Assembly: GCF_000745425.1 (NCBI RefSeq)
Contig: NZ_JQJH01000001.1
Span: 62,001-126,000, forward strand
Origin: Beijerinckia mobilis
GTDB taxonomy: Bacteria; Pseudomonadota; Alphaproteobacteria; Rhizobiales; Beijerinckiaceae
Length of the DNA stretch: 64,000 nt
Reading direction: 5' to 3'
Of the stretch, positions 36,009 through 45,154 are shown in pieces. Below the pieces are notes generated by a model. The model had not been told where the DNA came from. It worked only from the letters and a program-made list of their open reading frames with translations, and did no database searches. Each line of letters opens with the position of its first letter. Position 1 is the stretch's first letter. The position numbers were made by a program, and so were the translations under genes.

Positions 36009-36983
36009 TTAGTGATCATTCGGATGATCGATGGCGAAGGCTGCGGCAGCGCCATATAATCCTGGCTGCGGATGAATGATACAACAGACAGGTATATCCG
36101 CCATCAGCGTCGTGAAACGGCCCTTGGCGGTGAAACGCGCGGCAAAGCCCGATTGCAGCAGGAAAGGCGCGATGCGCGGACCGATACCGCCGCCGATGAC
36201 AATTGTTTTGGCACCGAGCATGAGGGCGACATCGCCGCACACAGCGCCGAGACAGAGGCAGAAGCGGTCGAAAGCCGCGGCGGCGAGAGCATCACTGCCG
36301 TCGAGAGCGGCTTTCCACAAAGTCTTGTCATCGACTTTCGCAACCGCTTTCCCCTCGATCACCGCAAGCGCCTCATAAAGATTGGCAAGACCCGGCCCAG
36401 AAACCAGACGCTCGACTGATACGCGGGAATATCGCTGCCGTAAAATGCCGAGAATCCGGTCGTCAAGGGCATCGAGCGGCGCAAAATCAATGTGGCCACC
36501 CTCGCTCTCGAGAACATGATAATGCGCGCGGCTGCGCAAGACATGACCAATGCCGAGCCCGGTTCCCGGTCCGACGATGCTGATGACACCCTCGCACGGC
36601 AGGGGATGCCGGGGACCGGCCACCGGCACGAATTGATCCTCGCCAAGATGCGCGACGGCGTGAGCCACGGCGCCGAAATCATTGATCACGCGCCACCGCT
36701 CCACATGCAATGTCTCGCCGATCTCGGATTGCCGGATGATCCAGGGATTGTTTGTGAGCTTGAGCACATTGCCGCCAACGGGACAGGCGATGGCAATGGC
36801 GATAGCGCGCGGCGGGGGACGGCCGAGAATATCCGCGAACCGCGCCCATGCCAGCGCGAGGCTCGCGTGATCGGCGCATTTCAGCGTGACGGCTTTTCCG
36901 AGATGGACCACCCGGCCATCGGCAATTTCAGCCAGAGCGAAGCGGGCATGAGTCCCGCCTATATCGGCCGCCACGATTTCCAC
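36009..36983 (-). CDS. glk: Glucokinase (Glk, non-ROK type)
   Basis: A 324-residue hexokinase-fold glucokinase of the E. coli Glk type. Motifs are ADIGGTHARFAL (phosphate 1), INDFGAVAHAV (catalytic Asp), GPGTGLGIGHV and ESEGGHIDFAP, with a C-terminal GGGIGPR adenosine motif. I prefer GTG 36983, which has GGGAGG upstream and gives the standard N-terminus MEIVAADIGGTH. A TTG at 37004 is in frame. It ends 29 bp from the zwf stop, tail to tail, and supplies G6P for that enzyme. Confidence 0.94.
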   Translation of the reverse strand: MEIVAADIGGTHARFALAEIADGRVVHLGKAVTLKCADHASLALAWARFADILGRPPPRAIAIAIACPVGGNVLKLTNNPWIIRQSEIGETLHVERWRVINDFGAVAHAVAHLGEDQFVPVAGPRHPLPCEGVISIVGPGTGLGIGHVLRSRAHYHVLESEGGHIDFAPLDALDDRILGILRQRYSRVSVERLVSGPGLANLYEALAVIEGKAVAKVDDKTLWKAALDGSDALAAAAFDRFCLCLGAVCGDVALMLGAKTIVIGGGIGPRIAPFLLQSGFAARFTAKGRFTTLMADIPVCCIIHPQPGLYGAAAAFAIDHPNDH

Positions 36984-37087
36984 ATCCGCCTCCCGACCCG
37001 ACAATGTCGATCCGCACTATACTGATACAGCGCGGATCGCCAACCAAGATCGCGGCGCACTGAGAGCCGCACGGTAATACCAAAGTG

Positions 37088-37115
37088 CATGGATCACGAT
37101 TTGTCGTGATCCATG
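37088..37115. repeat. Perfect 12-bp hairpin, possible terminator
   Basis: CATGGATCACGA, TTTG tetraloop, TCGTGATCCATG. It stands between glk's start and the remnant's stop, 12 bp past that stop on the minus strand. No T-run follows, so it could also be a processing signal or operator. Confidence 0.55.
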
Positions 37116-37127
37116 GTGTTAGGCGAA

Positions 37128-37292
37128 CTACCGCTGCGCTGCTGTCACGGAGTGGTAGTAGCCTTGTGCTTCATTTGCTTGCGTGATTTGCGCATCTGTC
37201 AGATCGAAAGTATTGAGGGTCGCGAGTTCGCGCCTAAGTTCTTTGGCCTGATCTGTCAGTGTTTTCTGGGTGGACGACGAGGTCGCCAGAAA
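37128..37292 (-). pseudogene. Probable remnant of a coiled-coil protein gene
   Basis: An open stretch of 54 codons ends in TAG at 37128-37130. Its text is protein-like: TLTDQAKELRRELATLNTFD then LTDAQITQANEAQGYYHSVTA. It has amphipathic helices and no rare-codon or repeat look. There is no ATG, GTG or TTG start: a TGA lies just upstream at 37293-37295. It is therefore probably the 3' remains of a gene cut by a frameshift or deletion. A frame at 37234-37461 on the same strand overlaps and could represent the lost upstream part. This reading rests only on composition. Confidence 0.3.
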
Positions 37293-37446
37293 TCACAATT
37301 CTGGCACAACTGATGGACCTTATTGCTTTTTGGCGTTTTACGGCATCGCCTTGAAAACCAAGAACCTCTTTTGAAATAATAGCAGGAACAGATAAGACGC
37401 TACTGACAGCATTCGTTTGATAGCAATTGGATATAAGGTTGCCATA

Positions 37447-37764
37447 ATGCGCATACGGCATTTTATCTACACTTTATTCGTTAGTCTACTTATCTATACA
37501 CCAACGACGGCCATCTGCTTAGATAAATCGCGCGACATATACATTTCAGGCGGCCGGAAACTCTGCCACGTCGCGGAGATCATCAAACCTGGATTCCCGA
37601 CAATACCGCCATCAGAGTGCGTCTATGCCCCGATAAACATCCGCGTCAGAATCATTGAAGAGCGCGGATCGGATGCGCACAAATCATTCCACGTCCACCC
37701 CGTTTTTCCGGGAAACACTGGATACGATGGTTGGGTTTATGAGGGAGACCTGACCAACGGCTAG
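37447..37764 (+). CDS. Hypothetical small secreted protein in AT-rich islet
   Basis: A 105-residue protein with a clear signal peptide (MRIRHFIYTLFVSLLIYTPTTAI, cleaved near TTA-IC). The mature part has Cys residues in ICLD, LCHV and ECVY that could form disulfides, and Gly/Tyr/Trp-rich ends (NTGYDGWVYEGDL). I do not recognise the family. The gene is clearly richer in A+T than its neighbours and has no operon partner. Start ATG 37447 is the second in-frame ATG; the upstream MIAIGYKVAI would precede the signal. The composition suggests recent acquisition (inference). Confidence 0.65.
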   Translation: MRIRHFIYTLFVSLLIYTPTTAICLDKSRDIYISGGRKLCHVAEIIKPGFPTIPPSECVYAPINIRVRIIEERGSDAHKSFHVHPVFPGNTGYDGWVYEGDLTNG

Positions 37765-37844
37765 TCAGGAAGCGTGGCATTGACCACCAAGCAGTCGCAC
37801 GGGCCAAAGGGCGATGAGAGTAGCTCATCGCCTCTGAAATAAGC

Positions 37845-38165
37845 TTAGAGGTTGGGATTGGGCATATGCAGCACCAATCCGTCGAGTTCCGGCGAGACGA
37901 CGATCATGCAGGTCAACCGGCTATTGTCCTGTTTGGTGAAGAGCGAATCGATCATCATCTGTTCAAGCTCATGCGGCGGTTTCAGCCGGTCGCGCCAAGC
38001 TTCATCGACATAGACATGGCAGGACCCGCAGCTGCAGGTGCCGCCGCATTCTCCGAGAATGCCGGGGATTTCGCAGCGTTTGCCGACCCGCATCAGCACT
38101 TCGCCGTCCTCGGCCTCGACGGGAATGGGCGTGCCGTCAAAAGTGGTAAAGGTGATCTTGGTCAT
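37845..38165 (-). CDS. [2Fe-2S] ferredoxin (adrenodoxin-type)
   Basis: A 106-residue plant/vertebrate-type ferredoxin of the adrenodoxin group. Cluster ligands are in ECGGTCSCGSCHVYV (C-x5-C-x2-C) and the fourth Cys is in SRLTCMIVV, the C-terminal position expected for the family. GAGG upstream supports ATG 38165. Such ferredoxins feed cytochromes P450 or dioxygenases or serve Fe-S assembly; none is adjacent, so the partner is unknown. It ends about 80 bp after the secreted protein's stop, convergent with it, and lies 75 bp downstream of priA on the same strand. Confidence 0.9.
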   Translation of the reverse strand: MTKITFTTFDGTPIPVEAEDGEVLMRVGKRCEIPGILGECGGTCSCGSCHVYVDEAWRDRLKPPHELEQMMIDSLFTKQDNSRLTCMIVVSPELDGLVLHMPNPNL

Positions 38166-38240
38166 GGAGCGCCTCGCTTTCCGCACAAGCGATGCAAGGA
38201 ACCGGCCTGCCAGTGGTCTCATTCCGATCGCGGCTCGCGA

Positions 38241-40448
38241 TCAGAGAAAACTCTGCGGATCGATATCGACGCTGACCCGAAGGTCGCCGCGCGGTTTCGG
38301 CGCGGCGGCGAGCATCGCGCGGATAAAGGTCTGAAGATCGGCGCCGCGCGGCGCCTTGATGAGCAAGCGGTAGCGGTGGCGGCCGCGTATGACCATGATC
38401 GGCGCCGGCGCCGGACCCAACAGGACAATCCCCTCCCCTTCCAGGGCGATACCTTCGCGGGCCAGCGGAAAAACGGGATCCGGCGGCAGGGAATGGGCCG
38501 CCTTGACCAGCGCCCGCGCATGCTGCTCCGCCGCCGCGGCCTCGCCCGCCGAAACAATGAGCGCGGCAAGACGGCGGAATGGCGGCAAGCCGCCGCGCTG
38601 GCGCTGCTCGGTTTCCTCCCGATAGAAGCGCTCGGCATCGCCGGACAAAAGCGCGGCGATGACCGGATGATCCGGTTGCCAGGTCTGGATCAGGGCCGCG
38701 CCCTCGGTGCCGAACCGCCCGGCGCGGCCGGTGACCTGGCTCAGCATCTGGAACGTGCGTTCGGAGGCGCGCGGATCGCCATTGGTGAGGCCAATATCGG
38801 CATCGACGACACCAACCAGCGACAAAAGCGGGAAATTATGCCCCTTGGCGACGAGTTGCGTGCCGATGACGATGTCACAGGCTCCTTGCGCCACGGCCTC
38901 CAGCTCGGCCCGCATCCGCGCTGCGCCGCCCGGTATGTCCGAGGAAAGGACGAGGATGCGGCTCTCGGGAAACAGGCCGGCTGCCTCCTCGGCGAGGCGT
39001 TCGATACCGGGACCGCAGGCGGTGAGCTGATGCAGCGCGCCGCAGGCTGGGCAGGCCTCCGGCACACGTTCGATATGGCCGCAATGATGGCAGATGAGCG
39101 CCTTGCGGAAACGATGTTCGACTAACCAGGCGGTGCAATTGGGGCATTGGAAACGATGACCGCAGGCGCGGCACAGCGTGAGCGGCGCATAGCCCCGGCG
39201 GTTGAGGAAGAGCAAGCTTTGCTCGCCACGCTTCAACACTTGCCCCATCGCTTCGGCGAGGCGCGGCGAAATCCATTTGCCGGAGGCCGGTCCCTCACGC
39301 CGCAGATCGATGGCGGCAAGCTTCGGCAAATCGCGTCCGCCATGGCGCGCATGCAGCCGCAAATGATTGTAACGGCCCTGCTCCGCATTCACCCGCGTCT
39401 CGATCGAGGGTGTCGCCGAGGCGAGCACCACCGCCGCTTTGGCGAAACGGCCACGCACCACCGCCATGTCACGCGCATGATAGGTGACACCATCCTCCTG
39501 TTTGTAGGCGCTGTCATGTTCCTCATCGACAACGATGAGCCGCAGATCGGTGAAAGGCAGAAACAAAGCCGAACGGGCACCGATAACCACTTTGACCGCG
39601 CCGGAGGCGACGCCCTGCCAGACCCGCGCACGCTGGCGGGTGCCGACCGCCGAATGCCATTCTCCCGGCCGCATCGCAAAACGCGCCGTGAAACGCTCGA
39701 GAAATTGCGTGGTGAGCGCGATTTCCGGCAGCAGGATCAAGGCCTGGCCACCGGTCTCGATCGCCGCCGCCACGGCCTCGAAATAGACTTCCGTCTTGCC
39801 CGATCCCGTGACGCCTTCAAGCAACGTAACAGCGAATGCATGCCGCGAGACATCGGCGCGAAGCGCGGCGGCGGCTTCGGCCTGATCCTGTTCGAGCCTT
39901 TTCGCCGATGGCAGGGCAACGGAGGAAGGCACTTCCTCTGCCAATAAAGCGGTCGCGAGAGTGCCTTCGTCGATCAGGCCATTGATGACGGCGGCGGAGC
40001 ATTGCGCGCGCGTGAGCAGATCCTTGCGCGGCAGAATGAGGCCATCATCGAGAGCCGCTAGAACACGGGCGCGCGCGGGCGTCATGCGCGCGGGCAGCGG
40101 CCCCGCCCGGGTGATGCCGAGGCGAGGTGCTTCCGGCTCAGCCTGCAAGGGCGCGCGTATGGCCATGCGCAGCACCATGCCGCGCGGACTGAGCGTCCAT
40201 GAAGCCACCCAATCGACAAAGGCGCGCAATTCTTCCGGCAAAGGGGGAAGATCATGCCGCGCCAGAACCGTCTTCAGATTGCCGGCGGCGCCCGGCCTCA
40301 GCGCCCAGACGATGCCATCGGCTTCCCGAGTGCCGAGCGGCACACGGACGCAATCGCCCGGTGCCAGCGTCAGTGTCTGAGGCACGGCATAGGAATAGGC
40401 TGTATCGACAGCGACAGGAATAAGCACATCGGCGATCAGTGCGTTCAT
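38241..40448 (-). CDS. priA: Primosomal replication restart helicase PriA
   Basis: PriA recognises stalled replication forks, unwinds the lagging arm (3'-5' helicase) and reloads the replisome. It has 735 residues, as usual. It contains the N-terminal fork-binding domain (IPVAVDTAYSYAVP), Walker A GVTGSGKTEVY, DEEH box (VVDEEHD), and a zinc-binding insert with four Cys pairs (CRAC, CPNC, CHHC, CPAC), ending in TQLVAKGHNFP and GRAGR motifs. ATG 40448 (MNALIADVLIPV) is the canonical start, with the open frame to 40490 ignored. Single gene, minus strand. Confidence 0.96.
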   Translation of the reverse strand: MNALIADVLIPVAVDTAYSYAVPQTLTLAPGDCVRVPLGTREADGIVWALRPGAAGNLKTVLARHDLPPLPEELRAFVDWVASWTLSPRGMVLRMAIRAPLQAEPEAPRLGITRAGPLPARMTPARARVLAALDDGLILPRKDLLTRAQCSAAVINGLIDEGTLATALLAEEVPSSVALPSAKRLEQDQAEAAAALRADVSRHAFAVTLLEGVTGSGKTEVYFEAVAAAIETGGQALILLPEIALTTQFLERFTARFAMRPGEWHSAVGTRQRARVWQGVASGAVKVVIGARSALFLPFTDLRLIVVDEEHDSAYKQEDGVTYHARDMAVVRGRFAKAAVVLASATPSIETRVNAEQGRYNHLRLHARHGGRDLPKLAAIDLRREGPASGKWISPRLAEAMGQVLKRGEQSLLFLNRRGYAPLTLCRACGHRFQCPNCTAWLVEHRFRKALICHHCGHIERVPEACPACGALHQLTACGPGIERLAEEAAGLFPESRILVLSSDIPGGAARMRAELEAVAQGACDIVIGTQLVAKGHNFPLLSLVGVVDADIGLTNGDPRASERTFQMLSQVTGRAGRFGTEGAALIQTWQPDHPVIAALLSGDAERFYREETEQRQRGGLPPFRRLAALIVSAGEAAAAEQHARALVKAAHSLPPDPVFPLAREGIALEGEGIVLLGPAPAPIMVIRGRHRYRLLIKAPRGADLQTFIRAMLAAAPKPRGDLRVSVDIDPQSFL

Positions 40449-40569
40449 GCGCCTGCTGCCAACTCCATCATTGTCATTCCGCCTTGTCATTCTACATTGT
40501 CATCCCGCGCGGGATCACTTTCGTGTCCACGATCGGCGGCAAACAATTGGACACGTCGAGGAAGCTCAC

Positions 40570-41352
40570 TCAGGCGCGGCGCTTCCTGCGGTTGCGCACC
40601 AGCATGTTCAGCGCCTCGACGAGCGCGGCAAAGCCCATCGCCGCATAAACATAGCCGCGCGGGAAATGGAAGCCGAAACCATCGGCGATCAGCGTCGTGC
40701 CGATCAGCAAGAGAAACCCGAGCGCCAGAATCACGATCGACGGATTGCGGTGAATAAAACCAGCGAGCGGATCAGAGGCGAGCAGCATGACCAATACGGC
40801 AATGATGACCGCAACAATCATGATCGGCACATGCTGTGTCATGCCCACCGCCGTGATGATGCTGTCGATCGAGAAAACGATATCGAGCAGGATGATTTGC
40901 AAGATCACCATGCCGAAGCCGGATTTTTTCGCCGGCTTTTCCTCCACCGCCTCCTCGGGCTCAGCCCGCTCGGCGATTTCGCTGGTGGCTTTGTAGAGGA
41001 GGAAAAAGCCGCCAGCGAGCAGGATCAGATCCCGCCACGAGAATATATGTCCGAAAAGCGTGACGACGGGCTCGACCAGATGAACGATATAAGCGGCCAT
41101 GCTCAACAGCAGAATGCGCAGGATGAGCGACAGGCCGATGCCGATGCGCCGCGCCCGCTGGCCGTCCGGCGGCGGCAGCCGTCCGGAAAGCAAAGCGATG
41201 AAGACGAGATTGTCGATCCCTAAAACGATTTCCATGACGATCAACGTCAAGGCGGCGATCCAGCTCGAAGGATCGGTTGCGAGATTTACCAAATCCTGTG
41301 CGGTCTGCGCGAGGTTGCCTGAAGGTAAAAGGGCGAGATCGAGCGCAAGCAT
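40570..41352 (-). CDS. TerC family integral membrane protein
   Basis: A 260-residue multi-spanning membrane protein of the TerC/YoaE family. The signatures are [20 protein letters not shown] and [19 protein letters not shown], with the conserved Asp residues predicted to bind or move metal. About seven hydrophobic helices are visible. Relatives include Alx/MntX-type manganese exporters and tellurium-resistance-associated TerC; the exact substrate cannot be read from the sequence. The gene is alone, transcribed away from priA's upstream side. Confidence 0.9.
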   Translation of the reverse strand: MLALDLALLPSGNLAQTAQDLVNLATDPSSWIAALTLIVMEIVLGIDNLVFIALLSGRLPPPDGQRARRIGIGLSLILRILLLSMAAYIVHLVEPVVTLFGHIFSWRDLILLAGGFFLLYKATSEIAERAEPEEAVEEKPAKKSGFGMVILQIILLDIVFSIDSIITAVGMTQHVPIMIVAVIIAVLVMLLASDPLAGFIHRNPSIVILALGFLLLIGTTLIADGFGFHFPRGYVYAAMGFAALVEALNMLVRNRRKRRA

Positions 41353-41752
41353 GAAACCGGATTCCGAGAGAGGAAGCGGAAGGGCCGCTCCGGCCGAAAC
41401 ATCGAAAGGGTTTGTTTAAAAGGATTTCCCCGGAGACACAAACAGCAGCGGCCAAGAAGCCTCGCGGGCGAAAGCCACAATTTAAAACAAGCGAAAGCCT
41501 GACCTCACGCCGCTTGGTCTTACGCGTTCCTTTCCGTAAAATTCGTCGGCAATTCTTTCGCTTCGCGGGAATCGAATGATTCTCGCGAGGTGTATAATGT
41601 TGCCCGTTAGAGCATTTTCGGTTCAGATTGAATCGCTACCTGATTCAAAATGGTTGAATATACTCTAATTTTTCTAGGTGGAGCAGTTCGGAAACATCCA
41701 AACATGCTCTAGAGCTCCGTGGCGGGGTTAGAGGCCAGTCGAAGGCGCGCGT
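41353..41752. other. Divergent intergenic region with hairpin and repeat
   Basis: No gene recognised. It holds an 11-bp stem TCGCGGGAATC / GATTCTCGCGA (41564-41589) and a dispersed repeat copy (41609-41670), and must carry the mcd promoter. Confidence 0.45.
41609..41670. repeat. Dispersed palindromic repeat, partial copy
   Basis: The left end is AGAGCATTTTCGG and the core GATTGAATCGCTACCTGATTC; the right arm is degraded (AATATACTCTA), although a CATGCTCTAGAG lies at 41703-41714. Confidence 0.45.
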
Positions 41753-43123
41753 ATGAGCAACACTTCCTTTTACGATCTTGTCGCTTCCATTACCGAGCGC
41801 GGCCGCGAATTGATCGCGAGGCGCCGGGGCCAATCCGATCCGGCGCAAAATGTGGCAAGCATGATCGACCTCTGCGAGGCCCTGCTGTCCGAACGCGGCG
41901 AAGCCTCCGGCCTCGCTCAGGCCGCCGAAATCCTCGATCTGTATCAGACGCTTGGCGAGGCGGAAAAACTCACCCTCTTCACCGCTTTGCTGGAAAAATT
42001 CGGCCCGAACCGGCAAAAACTGCAGGAAGTCGTGCGGCGCTGGCTGGAAGATCCGGCCCATGCCGATGCCGGCGATCTGCACTATTTTTCCGAGGCCGCC
42101 CGGCAGGAATTGTTTCGCCGTCTCAACCGCGCGCCGGGTGGCACCCATGCTTTGGTGCATATGCGCGCAGACCTACTCGCATTGCTTGCCAAACACAAAT
42201 ATCTCGCACCCGTCGATCGCGATTTCGCCCACCTGCTCGCCGTTTGGTTCAATCGCGGCTTCCTCGTTCTGCGCAGTATCGACTGGTCGACACCGGCAAT
42301 CGTTCTGGAAAAGATCATCCGCTACGAGGCGGTGCATCAGATCCATGATTTTTCCGATCTTCGTCTCCGGATCGATGCCCCGGACCGGCGTTGCTACGGC
42401 TTCTTCCATCCTTCCCTCAGCGACGAGCCGCTGATCTTCGTCGAAGTCGCCCTGACCGAGAAAATTCCTTCCGCCATTGGTCCCTTGCTTATGGTGGAAC
42501 GCGAATTCGTGCGGCCGGAAAAGGCACGTACCGCCGTCTTCTATTCTATCTCGACCTGCCAGAAGGGTCTTGCCGGCGTGAGTTTCGGCAATTTCCTCAT
42601 CAAGCAGGTCGTCGAGGAATTGCGCCGCGATCTGCCCAATCTGACGACTTTCGTGACGCTTTCCCCGGTGCCGGGCTTCATACAATGGCTGCAATCCGCC
42701 GAAGATTTGCCGGTCAACGCGGACCAGCGTTCCGCCCTGCAGGCGTTGCAGGAGCTGGATTGGCCGGACAAAACCGAGGAAACCGAACGGCTGCAGAAGA
42801 TTCTGGAGCCGCTGGCGGCGCATTATTTCCTCAAGGCGAAACGCGCCGATGGGCGGCCGCGAGATTCTGTCGCAAGGTTCCATCTCGGCAATGGCGCACG
42901 GCTGGAACAGATCCATTGGCTGGCCGATAAATCCCCCAAGGGTCTGCGCGACGGCGCCGGTTTCATGGTCAATTATCTCTATGATCTCGACGATATCGAG
43001 AAAAACCACGAGGCTTTCGTCAAAACGGGCGACGTCACCGCCTCCTCGAGCGTCAAGAAAATGCTCAAGGCGGAGCCGAAAATTCGGGCGCTGGTCGGCG
43101 TCGCCCCTCCGCCGCGCGGCTGA
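41753..43123 (+). CDS. Malonyl-CoA decarboxylase
   Basis: MCD converts malonyl-CoA to acetyl-CoA and CO2, acting alone to clear or use malonate-derived CoA. The protein has 456 residues. The N-terminal helical bundle (about 20-160) is followed by the catalytic acetyltransferase-like domain with EAVHQIHDFSDLRLRIDAPDRRCY, FHPSLSDEPLIFVEVAL, SFGNFLIKQVV and the nucleophile/general-acid region RFHLGNGARLEQIHW. Residues match the MatA/MLYCD family along its length. GAAGG precedes ATG 41753. It is followed by bioB after 87 bp on the same strand; a malonyl-CoA synthetase gene (matB) is not in the window. Confidence 0.93.
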   Translation: MSNTSFYDLVASITERGRELIARRRGQSDPAQNVASMIDLCEALLSERGEASGLAQAAEILDLYQTLGEAEKLTLFTALLEKFGPNRQKLQEVVRRWLEDPAHADAGDLHYFSEAARQELFRRLNRAPGGTHALVHMRADLLALLAKHKYLAPVDRDFAHLLAVWFNRGFLVLRSIDWSTPAIVLEKIIRYEAVHQIHDFSDLRLRIDAPDRRCYGFFHPSLSDEPLIFVEVALTEKIPSAIGPLLMVEREFVRPEKARTAVFYSISTCQKGLAGVSFGNFLIKQVVEELRRDLPNLTTFVTLSPVPGFIQWLQSAEDLPVNADQRSALQALQELDWPDKTEETERLQKILEPLAAHYFLKAKRADGRPRDSVARFHLGNGARLEQIHWLADKSPKGLRDGAGFMVNYLYDLDDIEKNHEAFVKTGDVTASSSVKKMLKAEPKIRALVGVAPPPRG

Positions 43124-43210
43124 TTGCCGCCACACGGCGCGTCCATTATTTCTTTTCTCATAAATCCGTTTTGCGCTGCCGCAGGCCGCGTCAAATGTCC
43201 GAGGGTCTTC

Positions 43211-44170
43211 ATGAACGCACCTTTTCCCAGCCCGCTCCGGCATGATTGGACCGTCGAGGAGATTCTCGATCTCCACAATCTGCCTCTGCTCGAACTGATC
43301 GCCTGGGCGAGCCAGGTGCATTGCCTTCATCACGATCCTAACGATCTGCAGAAAGCGAGCCTGCTCAGCATCAAGACCGGCGGCTGCTCAGAAGATTGCA
43401 GCTATTGCGCGCAATCGGCGCGGCGCGATGAAGTGCATCTCGACCGCGTCGATATGATGCAGCCCGACGAGGTGCTGGCGGTCGCAGCCGCGGCGCGCGA
43501 CAAGGGCGCCGACCGCTTCTGCATGGGCGCGGCCTGGCGTCAGGTCCGCGATGGCGCCGCTTTCGACGCCGTTCTCGAAATGGTCGAAGGCGTCCGTGCG
43601 CTCGGCATGGAAGCCTGCGTCACGCTCGGCATGCTGAACCAGAGCCAGGCACAAAGGCTGAAACAGGCGGGGCTCACGGCCTATAATCACAATCTCGACA
43701 CGAGCCGCGATTTCTACCCGCAGATCGTTACGACACACACCTATGATGATCGGCTGGCGACGCTCGATGCCGTGCGCGGCGAAGGCATAGCGCTCTGCTG
43801 CGGCGGCATCATCGGCATGGGCGAGACGGTCAGGGATCGCGCCGCCCTGCTCGCCGTCCTGGCCGGATTCGATCCGCATCCCGAAAGCGTGCCGATCAAT
43901 GCGCTCGTCCCGGTTGCCGGCACGCCGCTCGGCGAAAACGCTCCGCTCGACCCGCTCGACGTAGTGCGTATGATCGCCACCGCGCGTCTCGTGATGCCGA
44001 AATCACGCATCAGGCTGTCTGCCGGCCGCTCGTCGCTCAGCCGCGAGGCGCAGGTTCTCTGCATGGTCGCGGGCGCGAATTCGGTCTTCTACGGCAATGT
44101 GCTTTTGACGACCCCCAACGCCGATGTCGATAGTGATGACGCGTTGATGGAAGCCTTGGCTGGCCGCTGA
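43211..44170 (+). CDS. bioB: Biotin synthase
   Basis: BioB is the radical-SAM enzyme that inserts sulfur into dethiobiotin. It has 319 residues. The radical-SAM cluster is CSEDCSYC (CxxxCxxC), and the auxiliary [2Fe-2S] ligand region and [20 protein letters not shown] and [11 protein letters not shown] blocks are all typical. GAGGG precedes ATG 43211; the frame is open to 43124, but the leader residues are not family-like. It is followed by a strong terminator (44205). It may share a transcript with malonyl-CoA decarboxylase, although they have no direct pathway link beyond biotin-dependent acetyl-CoA carboxylase making malonyl-CoA. Confidence 0.96.
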   Translation: MNAPFPSPLRHDWTVEEILDLHNLPLLELIAWASQVHCLHHDPNDLQKASLLSIKTGGCSEDCSYCAQSARRDEVHLDRVDMMQPDEVLAVAAAARDKGADRFCMGAAWRQVRDGAAFDAVLEMVEGVRALGMEACVTLGMLNQSQAQRLKQAGLTAYNHNLDTSRDFYPQIVTTHTYDDRLATLDAVRGEGIALCCGGIIGMGETVRDRAALLAVLAGFDPHPESVPINALVPVAGTPLGENAPLDPLDVVRMIATARLVMPKSRIRLSAGRSSLSREAQVLCMVAGANSVFYGNVLLTTPNADVDSDDALMEALAGR

Positions 44171-44573
44171 AACCGCCCTGCCCCAATTGTTCCTTATATT
44201 TTGAAGGCATCGAACCCAGATTCGGTGCCTTTTTCTTTCGGAAAATTCTTGCGAAGCCGGATGCCCTTCATCTGTGTTTGAACGTCCGGAAGGTTCCAAC
44301 GTCCGGGCTCGGCAGATCACTCCATTTCCAATCGGCTCATAAATCCACTTGTTTTATATTTATACTGTTCTACTATTCTATCCTTATGTATCGTACGGGA
44401 TATCGTTCGGGGATGCAAAAATCGGCCCTGTTCCTCCGTGCAATGCCCGTCGCCACTAGCCATCAGAGCGAAAGCGGATTCCCGCTTTCGGGCCAAATCG
44501 ACGCTTTTGCTTAGGAAGAGACCTTCGGACGGATGAGCCCCGACCATCCGCCGTTTCGGAAAAGGACATCAAA
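44171..44573. other. Intergenic region after bioB
   Basis: Holds the bioB terminator (44205-44236). An AT-rich segment follows at 44340-44400 (GTTTTATATTTATACTGTTCTACTATT), a plausible promoter area for the ExbD-like gene. No gene recognised. Confidence 0.45.
44205..44236 (+). terminator. Rho-independent terminator of bioB
   Basis: AGGCATCGAA (44205-44214), loop CCCAGA, TTCGGTGCCT (44221-44230) pair fully with one G-U, followed by TTTTCTTTC. It lies 35 bp after the stop codon. Confidence 0.85.
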
Positions 44574-45038
44574 ATGGCCGTCGCATCGCCGGATGCCCAG
44601 ATAGAAAGAGCTGAGCCCCGCAAAATGCCTTCACAGTCGGATCTTCTGAGCGGCAAGGAAGGCTCGCAGCTCGTCGACCAGATGCTCGTCCTGCTCATCC
44701 TCCTTATGCTCGCAACACCGATGATCCTGACAAACGCCCCAGCCAGCAAACCGGCAGTTGTTCCCGCTGCTCTTTCCAATGTGCAGGCGCTGAACCAGCC
44801 GGATACCGCAATAGCGGTGACCATCGACGGAACCGGCCAATATTTCGTCGATCAGGTGGCGGTCGCTCCGGAAAATCTCGTTTCCGTGCTCGGCCAGAAA
44901 AGCGATGGCAAGGCGCGCATTCAATTGCGCAGCGGCGAGGCGATCGCGCAGAACAAAATGATCGAGATCATCGATCTTCTCCATGCCGCCGGATTCAGGG
45001 TCGACATCCTGCCGGAACTGTCGCATCCGCAGGGCTAG
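44574..45038 (+). CDS. Orphan ExbD/TolR-like protein
   Basis: A 154-residue protein with one membrane helix. SQLVDQMLVLLILLMLATPM carries the conserved Asp of ExbD/TolR transmembrane segments (here in LVDQMLVLL). The periplasmic part has the ExbD-like AVTIDGTGQYFVDQ and a C-terminal IIDLLHAAGFRVDIL helix. ExbD/TolR pairs with ExbB/TolQ to use the proton gradient in energising outer-membrane processes. No ExbB/TolQ gene adjoins it, so this is an orphan or uses a partner elsewhere. AAAGGAC precedes ATG 44574. The domain call is moderately confident because overall similarity looks weak outside these blocks. Confidence 0.65.
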   Translation: MAVASPDAQIERAEPRKMPSQSDLLSGKEGSQLVDQMLVLLILLMLATPMILTNAPASKPAVVPAALSNVQALNQPDTAIAVTIDGTGQYFVDQVAVAPENLVSVLGQKSDGKARIQLRSGEAIAQNKMIEIIDLLHAAGFRVDILPELSHPQG

Positions 45039-45154
45039 TCCCCTCCCGCAAACCCGACCACGGCGCGTTGAACCCACAGGCCGCTCTTGAGTTTTCTGGC
45101 GCTCCGCGCCATTCCTCTCGTGTCACGGCAGGATGACGACACGAGAATGGTGCC

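Larger units (their letters stand above)
36984..37446. other. Intergenic region with hairpin and gene remnant
   Basis: The region holds a perfect 12-bp hairpin (37088-37115) and a probable gene remnant on the minus strand (37128-37292). It becomes AT-rich toward the secreted small protein gene. Confidence 0.5.

Noticed and set aside
37234-37461. 75-codon minus-strand frame in the AT-rich islet
   Set aside because: Overlaps the start of the secreted protein gene and shows no domain; kept only as a possible lost part of the remnant.
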